NCBI GenBank assembly: GCA_026419785.1
Contig: JAODTK010000023.1
Span: 62,001-126,000, forward strand
Length of the DNA: 64,000 nucleotides
Source of the DNA: Sclerodactyla briareus
Lineage: Eukaryota; Echinodermata; Holothuroidea; Dendrochirotida; Sclerodactylidae
Reading direction: 5' to 3'
In this document: piece after piece, positions 24,861 to 36,900 of the stretch
Numbering within the stretch: the stretch's first letter is position 1
Layout: the number at the start of each line of letters is the position of its first letter
Position numbers and translations under genes: made by a program
Notes under the pieces: model-generated
Seen by the model: the letters and a program-made list of their open reading frames with translations, nothing else
What the model was told of the DNA's origin: nothing
Database searches by the model: none

Positions 24861-25750
24861 AACACCGATGAGATAACCTTAATGTCGTTTCAGCAATGTG
24901 CGAATTGCACCAATTAGTTGGTCTTATCCCAAGAAAATGAATAACCTTGTTATATTAGCCAATGTCCACTCTACGACAATGAAACACTGTTAAGAACCTG
25001 AACAGTTTTCCAGTCAGAATCAGGAATTAACACTTTTCAGCTGACGTAGATCGGCTAGGACCTTATTTCCGTTGTGGGGATTAATTTCTTTCCTCACCGT
25101 ATATGCATTGATTTAGAACTTTGACCCATAGTGATACCCACTCACTGTCCATGTTTAGATGTAAGGGTAAATTCTGAACTGTCCATTTGGGGCAGTTTGG
25201 TGTAGGCTGAACGCCCAGAGCCCAGCACAGGGTATGTGTTTGTGTCTCAAATACGAAATACCAGAACTACGATTTTTTTGCCCTATTTAACCTTATTCTG
25301 AGCAATCTTGGCAGCGTTGGGTGCAATCCTAGGTCAGTTTTGAAAGTGGGTAACAACAAAGATTGTTTCGTTTCGAAAGCGAACATCGCTTCATGAAGAA
25401 GACCAAATTATCAGGATTTCTTGAACGGAATCATGACTTTATGTTTTTGACAAAACTATTCATTCAACAAGCACATCTGAATTTAATTTTGAGCCGTACT
25501 GAATCATAGGTTTATCATGTTCCTTTGCGCATTGCCCGGGATGAGAGAAATGGTTATACGCAGTTGCATGGTTCCTTCTGCGCCTTTGATTGATGACGGG
25601 TCCAGGATTTATCCGCTATGCGACATATGCACTCGTTTGATGCTTAAGCCAATGCACTAACGTAGTCCGTTGTTTTTGTTTGTGCATGTATGCGTGTTTG
25701 TGTTTATGTGCAATGTGGTTTTAATGAGTGACGCTTGTCGTAACAGGGCT
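24861..25750. other. No recognised gene (0.9 kb)
   Basis: I see nothing I can name. It ends in a weakly GT-rich stretch. Confidence 0.45.
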
Positions 25751-25759
25751 CACTGAATC

Positions 25760-27190
25760 ACATAAGATGGAGATGATACGTTATGGAGGTCCTCATACCA
25801 GTTGACAGGCGGAGATCAACAGTTGAGGCCGACCACCGCAACGCCCAGTGGCTTGCCCTTTTTGATTCCTTGCGGAAGACAAATGAATCTATGCAGTCCA
25901 TGTTCGTGCGCGCGTTTGTGTGCCTTGTGTGTCTGTAGTGTGATGTGTGCATGCGTATATGCGTGTGTATGCGTCCTTGTGCCGTGTGGCGTGTGCGTGT
26001 GTGGACACCCCTTTCAGCCGATATCTACAGACGCAAGCCATGTATGACGTTCAATTAGGCACGTGTGTTCCATGCGTAGAGATGATGAACCCTATTGGAT
26101 TTTAGGCGCCAGTTCAAGGTCATTCGACAGTAACGACAGGGGCGAAGTCCGAAAACCTGTGAGTACCATATCTATGAATGCATGTATCTATTATGGGGGC
26201 AAGAGCCAAAAATATTTTAATAGCATATAATAGTGCATTGGAAATCATGCCATCAAACTTTGTTCCTTTCATAGCATGTTCGGTTATAAAGTCCCGATTT
26301 TTTACAGATTAATAATAATCACTGCGAAGTTGGCATTTAGCAAATTTGCAACATTTGATGACGTCATATTACGCATTTAAAAGAAAGTGAAGAAATATGT
26401 CTCAACTTCCCTCTCACATTGGTAGATAGACAATAATAACAAGTTGCCATTGCCAAAATCAACAAATCCATATGAAATTTGAGACGCCACAGCTTCCCAA
26501 CCGAAACATGGTATAACTCTTGAACAAAGTGATATTTGAATTTTCTCTTTATCATATAACACCAGAGCAGTATTAATCTGTCTGGACTTTTCCTTTGTTC
26601 ATATAAGGTTTGTGTTTGCACATATAGTGCGGGGTGTAACTCCATTGCTTTTGGTGCCATCAGTTCAAGGTCATTGATGGTCACGGAAGGGCACAGTCCA
26701 AATACCTTGACAGCACGACATACTAATGAATGCTATTCGTTCATATTAGATTGTGGGTGCACATATTAGTGCGGATTAACCCTCTTGGTTTTCGGTTGCC
26801 AGGTCAAGTAATTGGAAGGTAACCATAGGACAATCTTCTATAGCTGGCAACGAAACAGTTCAGAGCGATGTCGTAATGGAAAGTTCGTTCGTCTAAGGAA
26901 CTCCATATGTTTACCTTTGGACTTTTTGACCTGATATGAACAATGACTTTCTGACGAACGATTCGTCTCGTTGCAACAAAAAATAGGCAATGCACTGATG
27001 TACTGACAACCACTGCTATCAACGCTATTCTCCCGATATGTTCTCTGTAAAAGGGTGAGTGAAACAGCTTCAAAACACTGAGAAATGTCATGTTCGACAC
27101 TGACTCCTGGCACTGATTAGTATCCCAGAGGAATATAGAGTAAAGGAAAGTTCTGTTCGTAGGTCTGGCTAGCACCGGACCCAAACTTAT
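25760..27190 (-). repeat. Dispersed repeat family A/B, reverse orientation
   Basis: Read on the minus strand, this ends with a CA-rich tract, 'gactgcatagattc' and 'cgcaaggaatcaaaaag' (25862-25895). It is preceded by family B blocks, including 'acgaacgaactttccattacgacatcg' and 'cgttgcc' (26830-26900), and by repeated 'tgaccttgaactgg-gcc' motifs near 26110, 26660 and 26805. The 126-codon and 91-codon minus-strand frames within it are repeat translations, because the same DNA recurs at 63.6-64.0 kb and 5.2-5.9 kb. Confidence 0.6.
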
Positions 27191-29540
27191 AGTACCTACT
27201 CATCATATGGCTGGGTATTGGTCATTGACATCAGAACTTTCGTCATATCTTCCCCCAACGCTAGTGAACTAGTTATGAATAATACATATATATCAATAAG
27301 GAATGGATTGGGATTCACCAGGCATAGCAGATAGGAACCCCTACCACTTTGCGAGGGTAGTGATTATAGGCACAAAGTACTCTGCATGTAGTTAATGACT
27401 ATAAGGAGTTTGTGTGTTACTTGAAACTAAACCGGAACCCACAATCCGACGTGTTAGTGTGAGGGAAGTTAATTAGCTGCTACTTGCCGCTCAGAATAAA
27501 ATCGAATTGTGAGGTGATCGTGAAATCTCTTTTGCGTACAGATTTTAAAGATATGATTGCATCTCAATGGCGAGTGAGATGATGGTTTGTCTCTCCGTTA
27601 GATGGGTATATCTGAACCTCACGGCTTTGCCCTTCCTTTTATTTTCTGCGAACATATTAAATGCATTTTGTATATTAAATTATTCAGAATCTATGAGTGA
27701 TGTCCATCTGCCATTCCCTGTTAATAGTATTGAATTACCTAGTTTATCTGTACTGGTAATTTATGTTTTCATGTGAAAAACTAGTGTGACCTGATAAACA
27801 GCAGTATTCAGGGAAATAAATATCAGGTTGTGGGTGTGTGGAACGGCTGCGTTTTATTCATTGTTTTAATTTATAGATGACACCACGGTACAATATGCCG
27901 CTGAATATAGTTGAAACAGCAGTAGTATTACGTCATAGTTATCGGAGTATATATATAGCTAGGATTCTGGTCCTAAATAGCCTGCTCTTGTTGTAGTCAT
28001 ACGCAAAGACGGGGGCAGAATTAAACTAATAATGAATCAGGGTTTGCAGCAAGTATAAACAATCGCCGTGATGGTATGATACATTTTCAGGAACTATCAT
28101 AATTAATGTTGTGAGCTGTAACTGATGATTCATCGGCCACATTGGTAAAGAAGAATTGTGCTGAAATGTTGTGCAGCCCCATTTGATTATTACTTTCAGT
28201 CTTGATTCCAAGTGAGGGCATCGTGAGACTGTGGCCCTAATTCACACCACACCAGCTTGTCCAGGTACACTGACTAGTAAATAGAGGCATTTGAAGACGT
28301 ACAGCTATGTTCCTGCATTAACGTTCTCTGATGTAACTTTATACAGTACATATACATCATACAGATGTCCGAATCCTTGATCGGAGATATGCCTGATTTT
28401 GGGGTGGAAACGTTTGCGGGTCTGATGAGGCTAGTGATTTATGAGGAGTATGCAGTGTTCGTTGAACCCAAGATTATGGGTTCAATGACATCAATACGGA
28501 AAATAATCTCTACAAAACATTCAGCCCATTCTCTTGAAAACAACCTTAGTTCGATCAGAGCCCATGCCGTGAATCCGTTGTGGCTGAAGGAAAATATGCG
28601 AGCACAATGGAAAATTCTGGGTAAGTTAGTAATCTTGGGCCCATAGTTCATTTGGTAAATGTCCTCGGAAAGTAATTGCGACGAACCTGCTTAACTCCAT
28701 CGAGACAGAAACAGTCAATTCAGAAGATCAATACCAATAGTAATACAAGACAGGCCTAGATACGACATATTGTTATATTAGTAGGGAAGCATTTCACTCT
28801 GTCACGCATGTTTCTAATCTATCCCCCAATGGTAATGGATCTCGGTGTTGGGTTAAAGAAATACACTACCATTCCGTATACTCTGCATAGAGTTGTGTAT
28901 CGTTCACACAACAATTTACATAATGTTGTGTACCTTCTTACACAACACTGGAAATAGGTGTGCTAGTTACAAAGGGTTGTGTGATTCTACAACAAACATC
29001 TTCAAAGAATAGCTCAACGCTAAATATATTCATACCTCAATTTACATTGGTCAGGTTGGAGGGTTGTCATTTATTATGTATTAACCGTTAAATTGTATTT
29101 GCAAACGCCGACAGTCATTCCGTGATCCATTTGGTATCTGTGTTCCGCCAGATTGACATAAATACTGAAGAGTAGGTGAGGATTTTAGTCTCTCGCGTGC
29201 CCGTAGTCCACATCTCCTTAGTGATTACTAATCGATCTTATGAGGTTGACTTGCTTTTGTGAAGTAGTCCGAGAAAGGAACCAAAGTGAGTTTTGCGGAG
29301 ATATCTGTTATGAGTTGATCCTGCCCTAGCAGCAGGAACGCCAAACTAACAAAACTCAAAAGTCATTGCCATAATAAGGTCACTCCAACATTGGGCTCTT
29401 AATCAAAAAAGAGTTGCAAACTCTTAATTGAAAACAAAGCGGTTATCCAGTCGCCTTAATCAAACATGGTTTATCCATCTTATTTAATGGATTAAAACGA
29501 GAAAGAGGAAAAACAAGAAAAGGGAAAAAGGGCTCCTATC
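27191..29540. other. No recognised gene (2.3 kb)
   Basis: No domain recognised. A 93-codon frame (28365-28646) overlaps a 70-codon frame on the other strand and matches nothing I know. At 28880-28990, GTTGTGT and ACACAAC motifs alternate in both orientations (see findings). Confidence 0.45.
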
Positions 29541-29541
<1 letters not shown>

Positions 29542-29586
<45 letters not shown>

Positions 29587-29662
29587 ATATATATATAATA
29601 TATATATATATAATCATATATATATATATATAATAAGATTATATATATATATATATATATAT
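29542..29662. repeat. (TA)n microsatellite
   Basis: About 120 bp of TA dinucleotides. The Penelope-like coding remnant starts immediately after it, so this tract marks the element's 5' truncation point. Confidence 0.95.
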
Positions 29663-29677
29663 CCCCGGCCACATTGG

Positions 29678-30262
29678 ATGGCAACCATGCGCGTTTCTTC
29701 TCTGCATACCAATATCCCTCAAACGGGAGGTATAGAAGCCTGTACTTCGGCTTTCAAACCAATCACTGGCCAGCAACAACCAAAATCCAATCTTGCCCGC
29801 CCGCAACTAATGCCCTCATTACTACTGGCAAGAATTGTGTTTGGTGCTCAACTTTACCTGCAGGTCCACGGCACAGCACAGGGCACTAAGTGCGCCTCCT
29901 CGTCGCCCCCAACCTCTTCATGGGAAACTTGAAGAGAAATTCCTCTCTGACAGGACCATGAGGCCAAATCAAAGACATTCCAACCCATCTATCAAATTCA
30001 CTGCAGAATTTTCAACGGACAGAGTCACTTCCTTGACACCACTGTGACGTTTGAAAACGGGTCACTCAAAACAGACTGGTTCACAAAACCAACGGACAAG
30101 CACAAATTACTACTCCTAGCAGTGTCACCACCCCATTTTCTGCACGAAGAACATTCCCTACTGTCAAGTCTATCGTCTGAAACTGAAACGCATTTGCTCC
30201 TCTGTGCTGATTTCGAGGTCTCGTGCCAACGCACTTCCAAAACACTCCAAAAGAGGCAGTAG
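29678..30262 (+). pseudogene. Penelope-like RT domain (deleted palm, frameshifts)
   Basis: The first frame gives SSLHTNIPQTGGIEAC (29693-29742), the telltale 'LYTNIP' RT motif of Penelope-like and related elements, then LYLQVHGTAQGTKCAS ending near 29899. A frame change gives PLHGKLEEKFLS. Then the sequence moves directly to HSNPSIKFTAEFSTDRVT, where family members have roughly 35-45 more residues holding the Ile-Asp-Asp catalytic motif. A further frame carries FENGSLKTDWFTKPTDKHK (30048-30104). It therefore lacks the catalytic aspartates, besides carrying frameshifts. Confidence 0.88.
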
Positions 30263-30269
30263 ATTTCCG

Positions 30270-31080
30270 GAGTTCATGAAAGATGCCATTGAAAAGGCTA
30301 GAAAGACTCCAGCGAATTGAAACTCTGATACAAAACTCGTCAAGCAACTCCAGGAGTACCACTCGTCTGGTGAATAAATCCGGCCCTCCACCATCAAGCC
30401 ACTCTCAGTCACAAGCATTTGCCCATACTTCAAAGTCAGGAACGCCCAAAATCGTGTGTTCCAGGAATCCCCAGTGTTGCCTAAGCAGGACCTGGAATCT
30501 GCGTGGACATTTAGTAACGCCAAATTTTCGGAGCCAAGCCGAGCCACAAACAAAACACCGCGGCAGCCCGCCCTGCCCATCCAAACTGCAAAAAACGTGC
30601 AAACTGTCGATCGCACAACTTGTTCAAAAGTTTTCCAGACATCCCGCTTATTTCCGATTCAACAGGATATTGATTGCGTGCTCGAAGAAAACTGTTTCTA
30701 ACCTAATTTACTGGACCTCTGGCTGAGTGAAAGTATCAGGGGGGGAAAGCAAAAAACACCCTAGGAGCGAATGACCAACAACGGTAGACATTCAAGACCC
30801 ACAAAATTGGCAGCCGGTTTTTGCTAAGCTGCACATGGTCAGTGTCACTCCAATTGAGAACGAGCGAGTGATTGCAACGACCATGACCCAAATTGGTCCA
30901 CTAAATCCCGCAAAAGCGAAAGAAAAATACTGGGAATTGAACCTGAAACGACGACACCATTCGGTCTTAACATTCGAAACGACAGCCGACCCTCACAAAA
31001 GAGATAATGGTAACTACTCGGCACCCCCTTCCCGATTGTGCCTATGTCAATCACCAAGGCGGAGCATTGGCCATTATTAG
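30270..31080 (+). pseudogene. Penelope-like connector and GIY-YIG endonuclease (broken)
   Basis: The connector shows RKTPANWNSDTKLVKQLQEY and, further on, KFSEPSRATNKTPRQPA followed by Cys-containing segments (TCSKVFQTSRLF, FRFNRILIACSKK). NLIYWTSG near 30700 is the GIY-like start of the nuclease. KNTL and RHSRPTKLAAGF pieces lie in other frames. The open frame 30835-31080 holds VTPIENERVIATTMTQIGPL and NPAKAKEKYWELNLK, the typical C-terminal end of this nuclease in Penelope-like elements. It would cut DNA for integration. Stops and frame changes make it non-functional here. Confidence 0.85.
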
Positions 31081-31185
31081 TATAATACTGTTGAGGATAT
31101 CTCCCCCTGTCAATCACTGAGGCGCAAAATAATGGCCTCCCCCAGTATAATCCACACAAGGATTATCCCCTGTCAATCAGAGAAA
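31040..31185 (+). repeat. PLE 3' region: three ~63-bp 'cctgtcaatcac' repeats
   Basis: 'tatgtcaatcaccaaggc' (31043), 'cccctgtcaatcactgaggc' (31104) and 'cccctgtcaatcag' (31167) recur at a spacing of about 61-63 bp, next to 'agtataat' motifs. They lie just after the coding remnant and probably belong to the element's non-coding tail. Confidence 0.6.
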
Positions 31186-31429
31186 ACACTAATTAGCCTC
31201 ACCCCACCATTGTTCTTAGGCCTATCAAGTCTTCAGCCGTCTTCTCTTGAGTTATCACTTCTGTGGTCCACTGACAAAAACCGAGAAGGACTAGTAGTGT
31301 CGAAAGCTCTGAATCCAAAACATATCGGCATGTTTACTACCATTTTTTCGAGCTCAATCGCTATTGCATATCATTGAGATCCCCTATATCTACGTAGCAG
31401 TGTTGTTACAGTGTAATGGCAAGATTAAA

Positions 31430-31455
31430 TATAAATATATAATATATATAATATA

Positions 31456-31500
<45 letters not shown>
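31430..31500. repeat. (TA)n microsatellite
   Basis: About 70 bp of TA repeats. It bounds the Penelope-like element on the right, mirroring the tract on its left. Confidence 0.95.
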
Positions 31501-31502
<2 letters not shown>

Positions 31503-31504
<2 letters not shown>

Positions 31505-32265
31505 ATTATATACGCCAGTGTCCCGGGCAACAAACCAAGAATGTTAGATGAACACAGAATACAAATAACAAGATGACCAAAAAACAAAATATTAAAAAGC
31601 TGCGTAGGTTCAAACTGCGGACGTTCTCTGTCTCTTTCTGGATTGGTCATCTCTGCCCTGCGCTGATCAATCTTGAGAGCAATGTCAGAGTCGTCTGTCG
31701 CCATCTCGGGTCGGTTGTTCACACACAGTGACGCCCATGTCACTAATCATTGGAAGATAAAAGGTTGTCCCAAGATAGACCGCGTTTCCGTGCACAGGTT
31801 TTTTTTTTCATAAGCAAACAGGAGCCAGTATCTGTCATTTTGTTGAAACAATAGTAACTACCCTGCCTACTGACGCTCCGGTATTTAGAGGCAGTGTGTG
31901 ATCATCTGTGAATAGCCTCTACATATTAAAGGCACCGCCAGTGAGACATGGCTTGTGCCTATCGAGAGATAGAGCTGACAACAAAAAATGAAGGTCCAAA
32001 ACTTTGCCTGGCCTTCGAAGAGTTTGAGTTAGGCAAGTGTATTAATAAAACCCCCAGACACGCAGAATCATCAGGAAAAAAAAAAAAACTTAACATGATC
32101 GGGAGGTTGCGAAATGTGTGGAGATGAGAAGCAGAGGTGAGGGAGTGTTTGCACCTCTCCCGGTTACCCAATATTTTTTTCGAAAACCAAAAAGGTGAAC
32201 ACTGTCTGTGAATGAGTATTGGGAAAGTTGAAGAGTAAGGACCCAGATACGCAGGTATTTCACAA
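31503..32265. other. No recognised gene (0.75 kb)
   Basis: Nothing identified beyond short T and A runs near 31799 and 32078. Confidence 0.45.
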
Positions 32266-32269
32266 ATTG

Positions 32270-33430
32270 TAAAACAATATTGTCATTCGAGATTGGGACA
32301 CGTTATCCAGTGGGAAAATACTTATACCTTTTAAGCAGGAATAGCATGCTTCAGAACTTTGACCTCCATGAGGCCAGAATAACTGTGACCGGAAACCCAC
32401 ACTCAAGGGGACCATGATACTTTCAGATGAACCACACATCAAGCTGACTAATGTGTTACCAAGCCACAATTGGTACAGGGTATGAAAAATCATTTTTCAC
32501 AATCCTAATCTCTCCACAAATAGGTCTCCCCGTCTACACTAAAATTGAGCTGCATACCAAATTTCAACCTGATCAGAGCAGGCATTCGGGATTCATCGTA
32601 TTGTAAAGATGTTCGATGTTGGCCTTTGATGACCTGAAATGACCTTTGACCTAACCCCAAAAATAAAAGGATCATGTAATAGTATGGAAACCCACATACC
32701 AAGTATAAGACTCATCCATCCAGGTGGGGGTCCTGATTTGCGCTTCACAAGCTATAAGTGGGCCTGAAATCAAAAATTTTTCACAATTCACATTTTATTT
32801 CCGCCCAAATGACACCTGTCTGCACCAAAAAACAATAGGGTGCTTGTACTCACTCCCCATTAAGAAGCTACAACAACACCGAATTTTACCTTGATTTGAC
32901 CAAGCATTCCCGACCTATGGGCTATTCACAAATTATATACTTCGACTCTAATGAACTCTGTTCTTTATTCCTTCAGGAGGGCAGTTTGCTCTTCAGAGCT
33001 GAAATTTTCCCATAATCGATTTTTCTACATTTTCAATTTTTTTGCACCAAAACATAGGGCTGTGCAGTTACTCATAAGACACATACATCAAATTCAACCT
33101 GATCGGGAACCAAGTGTCGTACTTATGCTTTCACAAGATTTTTCAAGCTTTGACCTCTAATGACCTCAGATGACCTTTGACCCTGACCCCAAAACAATAG
33201 ATCATGTACTCATTGATGAGAACCCACATACCATATGAGCTTCAACCCACTCGGTGGGGTCAAGTCATGCTCTTCACAGCCAGGCGTCACACAGCACACA
33301 CACACAATGCATACACACACTTACATACAATACATACATACATACTAATACATACATACATCATACATACATACATACTGCCATGACTGGCCACAGATGT
33401 CGCTGACGGAAGTCAAGGAATCAACAAAGG
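32270..33430 (+). repeat. Dispersed repeat family A, copy 3
   Basis: Contains the X half ('ggatcatgtaatagtatgg-aacccacataccaagtat', 32665; again at 33191) and the Y half ('caatagggtgcttgtactcactccccattaagaagctac', 32828). TGACCT arrays precede the X halves, with an exact DR1-type TGACCTTTGACCT at 32640-32652. It closes with (ACAT)n and a degenerate 'catgactggccacagatg...gtcaaggaatcaac' terminus. Confidence 0.75.
33322..33378. repeat. (ACAT)n microsatellite
   Basis: Short imperfect ACAT tract at the end of a family A copy. Confidence 0.9.
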
Positions 33431-34100
33431 TGATCGGGATGGGAGACATTTCCCATTGCTCTCCCTACCCACACTGGCGAATGAAGTCCCCATTATCAGT
33501 AGCTGCTATAACTGCCCAGATGGGGCTATTTTGCGACATCAAATCCCGGAATTTTGGCCGAGGCCGTGACTTCGCTAGACTGAGAAATCAGCCATTTTCT
33601 AGAATCATGTGTTCAATTTTTCGCCATTCGGGAATGTTCCAGAATATTAAGAGTCTTCCAACTGGCGCACTCCTTCTGGAGAAATAGTCCGGTCCGGCCT
33701 TTCAGTGCGAATAATAGTTAAAAAAATCCCCCACCTTGAGAGGAAAAAAACGAACTGTGCACCTATACCCTAGTACTACTCAGCTGCCCTAATCACACGC
33801 GTTGTGCTGAGATAAGACAGTGTTGTGTGAAACCATAACGCACAAGTGTTGTGTATTGCTGATGAAAGGGAGTTCAGGGTCTTGAGCGCCCTCTTCATTG
33901 ATGGCGAAGTTCATGGCTCAACATTTAATTTTTTCCGTTAGGGTGGCAGTAGGAACACAGCAAGAGAGGAGTCCAGTGGCAAGTCCCAAGCATGAGAGAC
34001 GCTGGGCCCGCGTTAGTTGCCGCTGGCTCAGGGAGTCCCCCCCCCCCCGTCTCCTGAAGAAAAGTGTATATATACCAAGTACTTTTTGGGGGTTAGGCAC
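33431..34100. other. No recognised gene (0.7 kb)
   Basis: At 33790-33860 it shares GTTGTGT motifs with 28.9 kb, and it includes a C-run near 34031-34045. Otherwise nothing identified. The 3' non-coding end of LINE-2 may extend into it. Confidence 0.4.
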
Positions 34101-34659
34101 CCTTTCGGGTCGTTTTTTTCGTGGTATATATATATAAACATGAGCAAGAGTTAACCATCCCAGGATAAAAAGGGTGGAGAGGCAGCCCTGGTGACCCGGA
34201 CTTTCAAATACCCGAGAGAGGGTCCAACGACTTTTCTACTCCATCACCACCATCGCAACAGCAGCCCCCTCCGCGACTCACCCATTCCGAAAACAGAGTG
34301 GAAGGGTGGTAGGGTCCTATTCAAAGGGATTGTTTAGGATCTTTTTTGGGACCAGGTCACGGATATAGGGACTATTTTTGATAATTTCCACGTAGATGAC
34401 CTATTGTCTTGATACTAGTCATCTATCAAAGGAAGAGCAGCTTTGCAACTCTAAGACCTTGATAGTTAGGGTGTATGCTGGGAAACTGATTTTTAAAAAA
34501 ATGTTCTAGGGTGGAATGCGTTCCAATTTTTCTAATATGGGTTAACTAGTGGAAATAAAACTAATGCACTATTACTTGGAATAGGACGTAGAGTTTGGTA
34601 AATTCGTAATCCAGTTCTTGATTTGAATGTTACTTATTTCTACAATATTGAGTGAAAGA

Positions 34660-35860
34660 CTGAAGATTTACTCGAGCAATTAATGTTATTATGGTATGAG
34701 GTTTCAAGTTCAATTCGTGTCATGCGTAATCCCTTGAAATTTGGCAACTTCTACTTGAGGGATGGGAATGTTGAACCCCTTGATGCTTACATGCAGGCGT
34801 GGGTGGTGGTTTTTTTTGCTTTTTTCTTTGAAGCGAGAAGATTGGAATTTATTGGGATTTATTGTTATTCGCCACGGCAACACCACTGTTTGATATAGTT
34901 ATGGCTTTTGAAATTCTAAACGTTGATGGGGGGCTATGGAGGTGAAATCCCACCTGCAATGTCATCAGCAAACTGAGAAAATTCAACATTTCACCAGCTA
35001 CGAAGAACCGTTTAACATTGATGAGTATATATTAGGGGGGCTAAGCAGAGGAACCTTAGGTGAAAAAAACGTGACAGTTGATTCCTGTACAAACGGTCAT
35101 GTGCGGTGGTGGAGAAAGGAGGAAATAATGGCAGTTATAATGTTTGGAGTCCAAGGAGACTAAGTTGGCAAAAAAGTCTGGTTCAAGGCTTTCCAGCATC
35201 CCAGAAGATACGAAGTTTTCCTGCGTTGGAAACCTGTTTCAATATTTTCAGTAAGTCTGAAGAGGGCAATAGAGGTCCATGTTTTTAGGGAGCCTGCTGG
35301 TTCATGCGGAGAATCGAGTTGAAGCTCAGAAAAGGCCTGAGATGTTTTAGCTGATAATTATTTCCAAGAGTTTGCCTAAACAGGAGAGGAGGCTAATTGG
35401 CCTGTAGTTGGTGGAGGTTTTAAATGAGGCTGTCATCAGGGCTGGGATGAGAATGTTGTCGTTTTTGCCAGGGGCTAGGAACTAGCCCTACAGAATGAGA
35501 AGTTAAGTAGGATGGATTAAAGAGTGTGGCGTTGACCGTAATGACCTTCATGAGCCCCGGATATGTGTTGTTTGTTCTAGGGAATCTGAAGAGCATTGAT
35601 AAACTCGGTCAGTCATGAAGGCATTGGTGTCGGAAGACTTCTCCCCATTGAATTAGGGATATCGATGTATTTTTGAAGACATACTCATCGACCCTCTCAG
35701 CCACTGGCTGACGACGCTTAGGGTGAGAGGGGGGTCTGAGTGATATTTTCGAAGGTAGAGGCCAGAAGTTCGACTTGCTTCACATGATGCGAAACAAGAT
35801 TACCGTCTTTAGATTTAGGTGATGGTTAGACCGGTTTTGTGTGTATGATTGTTCGGATGC
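34660..35860 (-). pseudogene. LINE-2 reverse transcriptase (broken)
   Basis: The pre-RT segment is recognisable as KSKDGNLVSHHVKQVELLAS followed by TFENITQTPLSP (about 35720-35820). Then come NYRPISLLSCLGKLLEIIIS, ALFRLTENIETGFQRRKTSY, a motif-A region in disturbed frame, and the catalytic FADD (34961-34972, variant of YADD). A later piece (NFKGLRMTRIELE, near 34700-34745) resembles the post-RT 'FLGL-D--L' segment. The motif-B GVPQG box is not clear, and its expected place (35040-35130) is scrambled by indels. Confidence 0.85.
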
Positions 35861-36279
35861 AAATTTTCAGGAATTTACGGGGTGTGGCCCTGAATTGATG
35901 TCGTTCAGATGGGAATTACAGGTGTGTTATTTGGTTCCTGATTTCTTTTTCATAATTTACTTGTTGTCTGGTCATTTGATGTTTTGTCTTGTGACACCTA
36001 ACCTAATATAGTGCCTTCTCTTAGCCTTTTTTTAAAGAGTGATTTTGTCATTTTTAATCCCCAGGGCGTTGCGTGCCGAATAACGTAGGGCAGCACCATT
36101 TTGAAATTTTCCGAAATCGCCTGGTACTTCTTCTGCAAAGTCTGCAAGTTGAAGGCTCAATCCCAGGTAGATTTGCGAATGAGGTTTAGAGGTCATATAG
36201 GGTAATTTTTGGAAAAGAGTCAGTTGTGTTTTGCGATAGTTGTTTTAGTTGTAGAACCTGTGCTCAGTTTTATCAAGAT

Positions 36280-36900
36280 TTAAGGGGAAGTTGACAGTTT
36301 GAGAGGAGGATATAGTGATCGCTGATCATCCTCGTAAAAACTCGATTGGTTTTATGAAGGGGGGGGGGGGCAATGGCGCCTGAGGCTAACACTAATTCGG
36401 GTGGTTAGTTCCTCAGGGTTGTCTTTTATAACGTCGAGTTTGTGTTTTCGTTTAGTATATGTAAGTTAGTATTTTGACAATATCCAAGAGGGTCTACCAG
36501 GGGTCGTGATCCTGATGCAGCCGACTTTTTTGTTGGGGAATTTAGATCACCAAATGATAATCGACCTTTTTGACCAAGATTTGAAGAGGTTTTCGTTGAC
36601 AACTTGCAGGAGGGTTACAATAACGATGCAATTCAATAGTTGTTTTTTGCTAATTGAAAATTTTAGTTGACAGAATTGCTCCGCCTCGGTATCCAAGACT
36701 CCTGAATGCTAGAAGGTCTTATGGGGATCCCTATTGCAACTATCGCAACTGTCCGTCAAGACGGAAAATTATTGGCAGATTTGGAGATTTGGAAGTCGAA
36801 TTGATGTTAGCTTCTAGTTTTGTTTCGTTAAGGAGAAAAGTCGGGCTTGAAGTATGGGATTACACCTTGAGAAGGATTAATTTGTTTCTGTGACTATCTG
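36280..36900 (-). pseudogene. LINE-2 EEP endonuclease domain (broken)
   Basis: Motifs in order are NETKL (36815-36829, catalytic Glu), RGGAILS, GDLNSPTK (Asp/Asn motif; frames shift around it), and SDH at 36315-36323 (terminal Asp-His). This domain would nick the target to prime reverse transcription. It belongs with the RT immediately downstream on the same strand. The N-terminal start is not visible. Confidence 0.82.

Larger units (their letters stand above)
29663..31380 (+). mobile_element. Penelope-like retroelement, 5'-truncated, decayed
   Basis: The plus strand encodes, in shifting frames, the conserved order of a Penelope-like element: RT segments (LHTNIPQTGGIEAC, then GTAQGTKCA, then GKLEEKFLS, then IKFTAEFSTDRVT and FENGSLKTDWFTKPTDKHK), a connector, and a C-terminal GIY-YIG-type endonuclease. 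The N-terminal part is missing because the reading begins directly after a (TA)n tract. The segment with the catalytic Asp pair is also missing between GKLEEKFLSDRT and IKFTAEF. Non-coding 3' sequence follows to about 31380, and a second (TA)n tract lies at 31430-31500. The copy cannot be active. Confidence 0.9.

Noticed and set aside
26804..27184. 126-codon minus-strand ORF
   Set aside because: The DNA belongs to dispersed repeat family B, which recurs at 5.2 kb, 45.6 kb and 63.7 kb.
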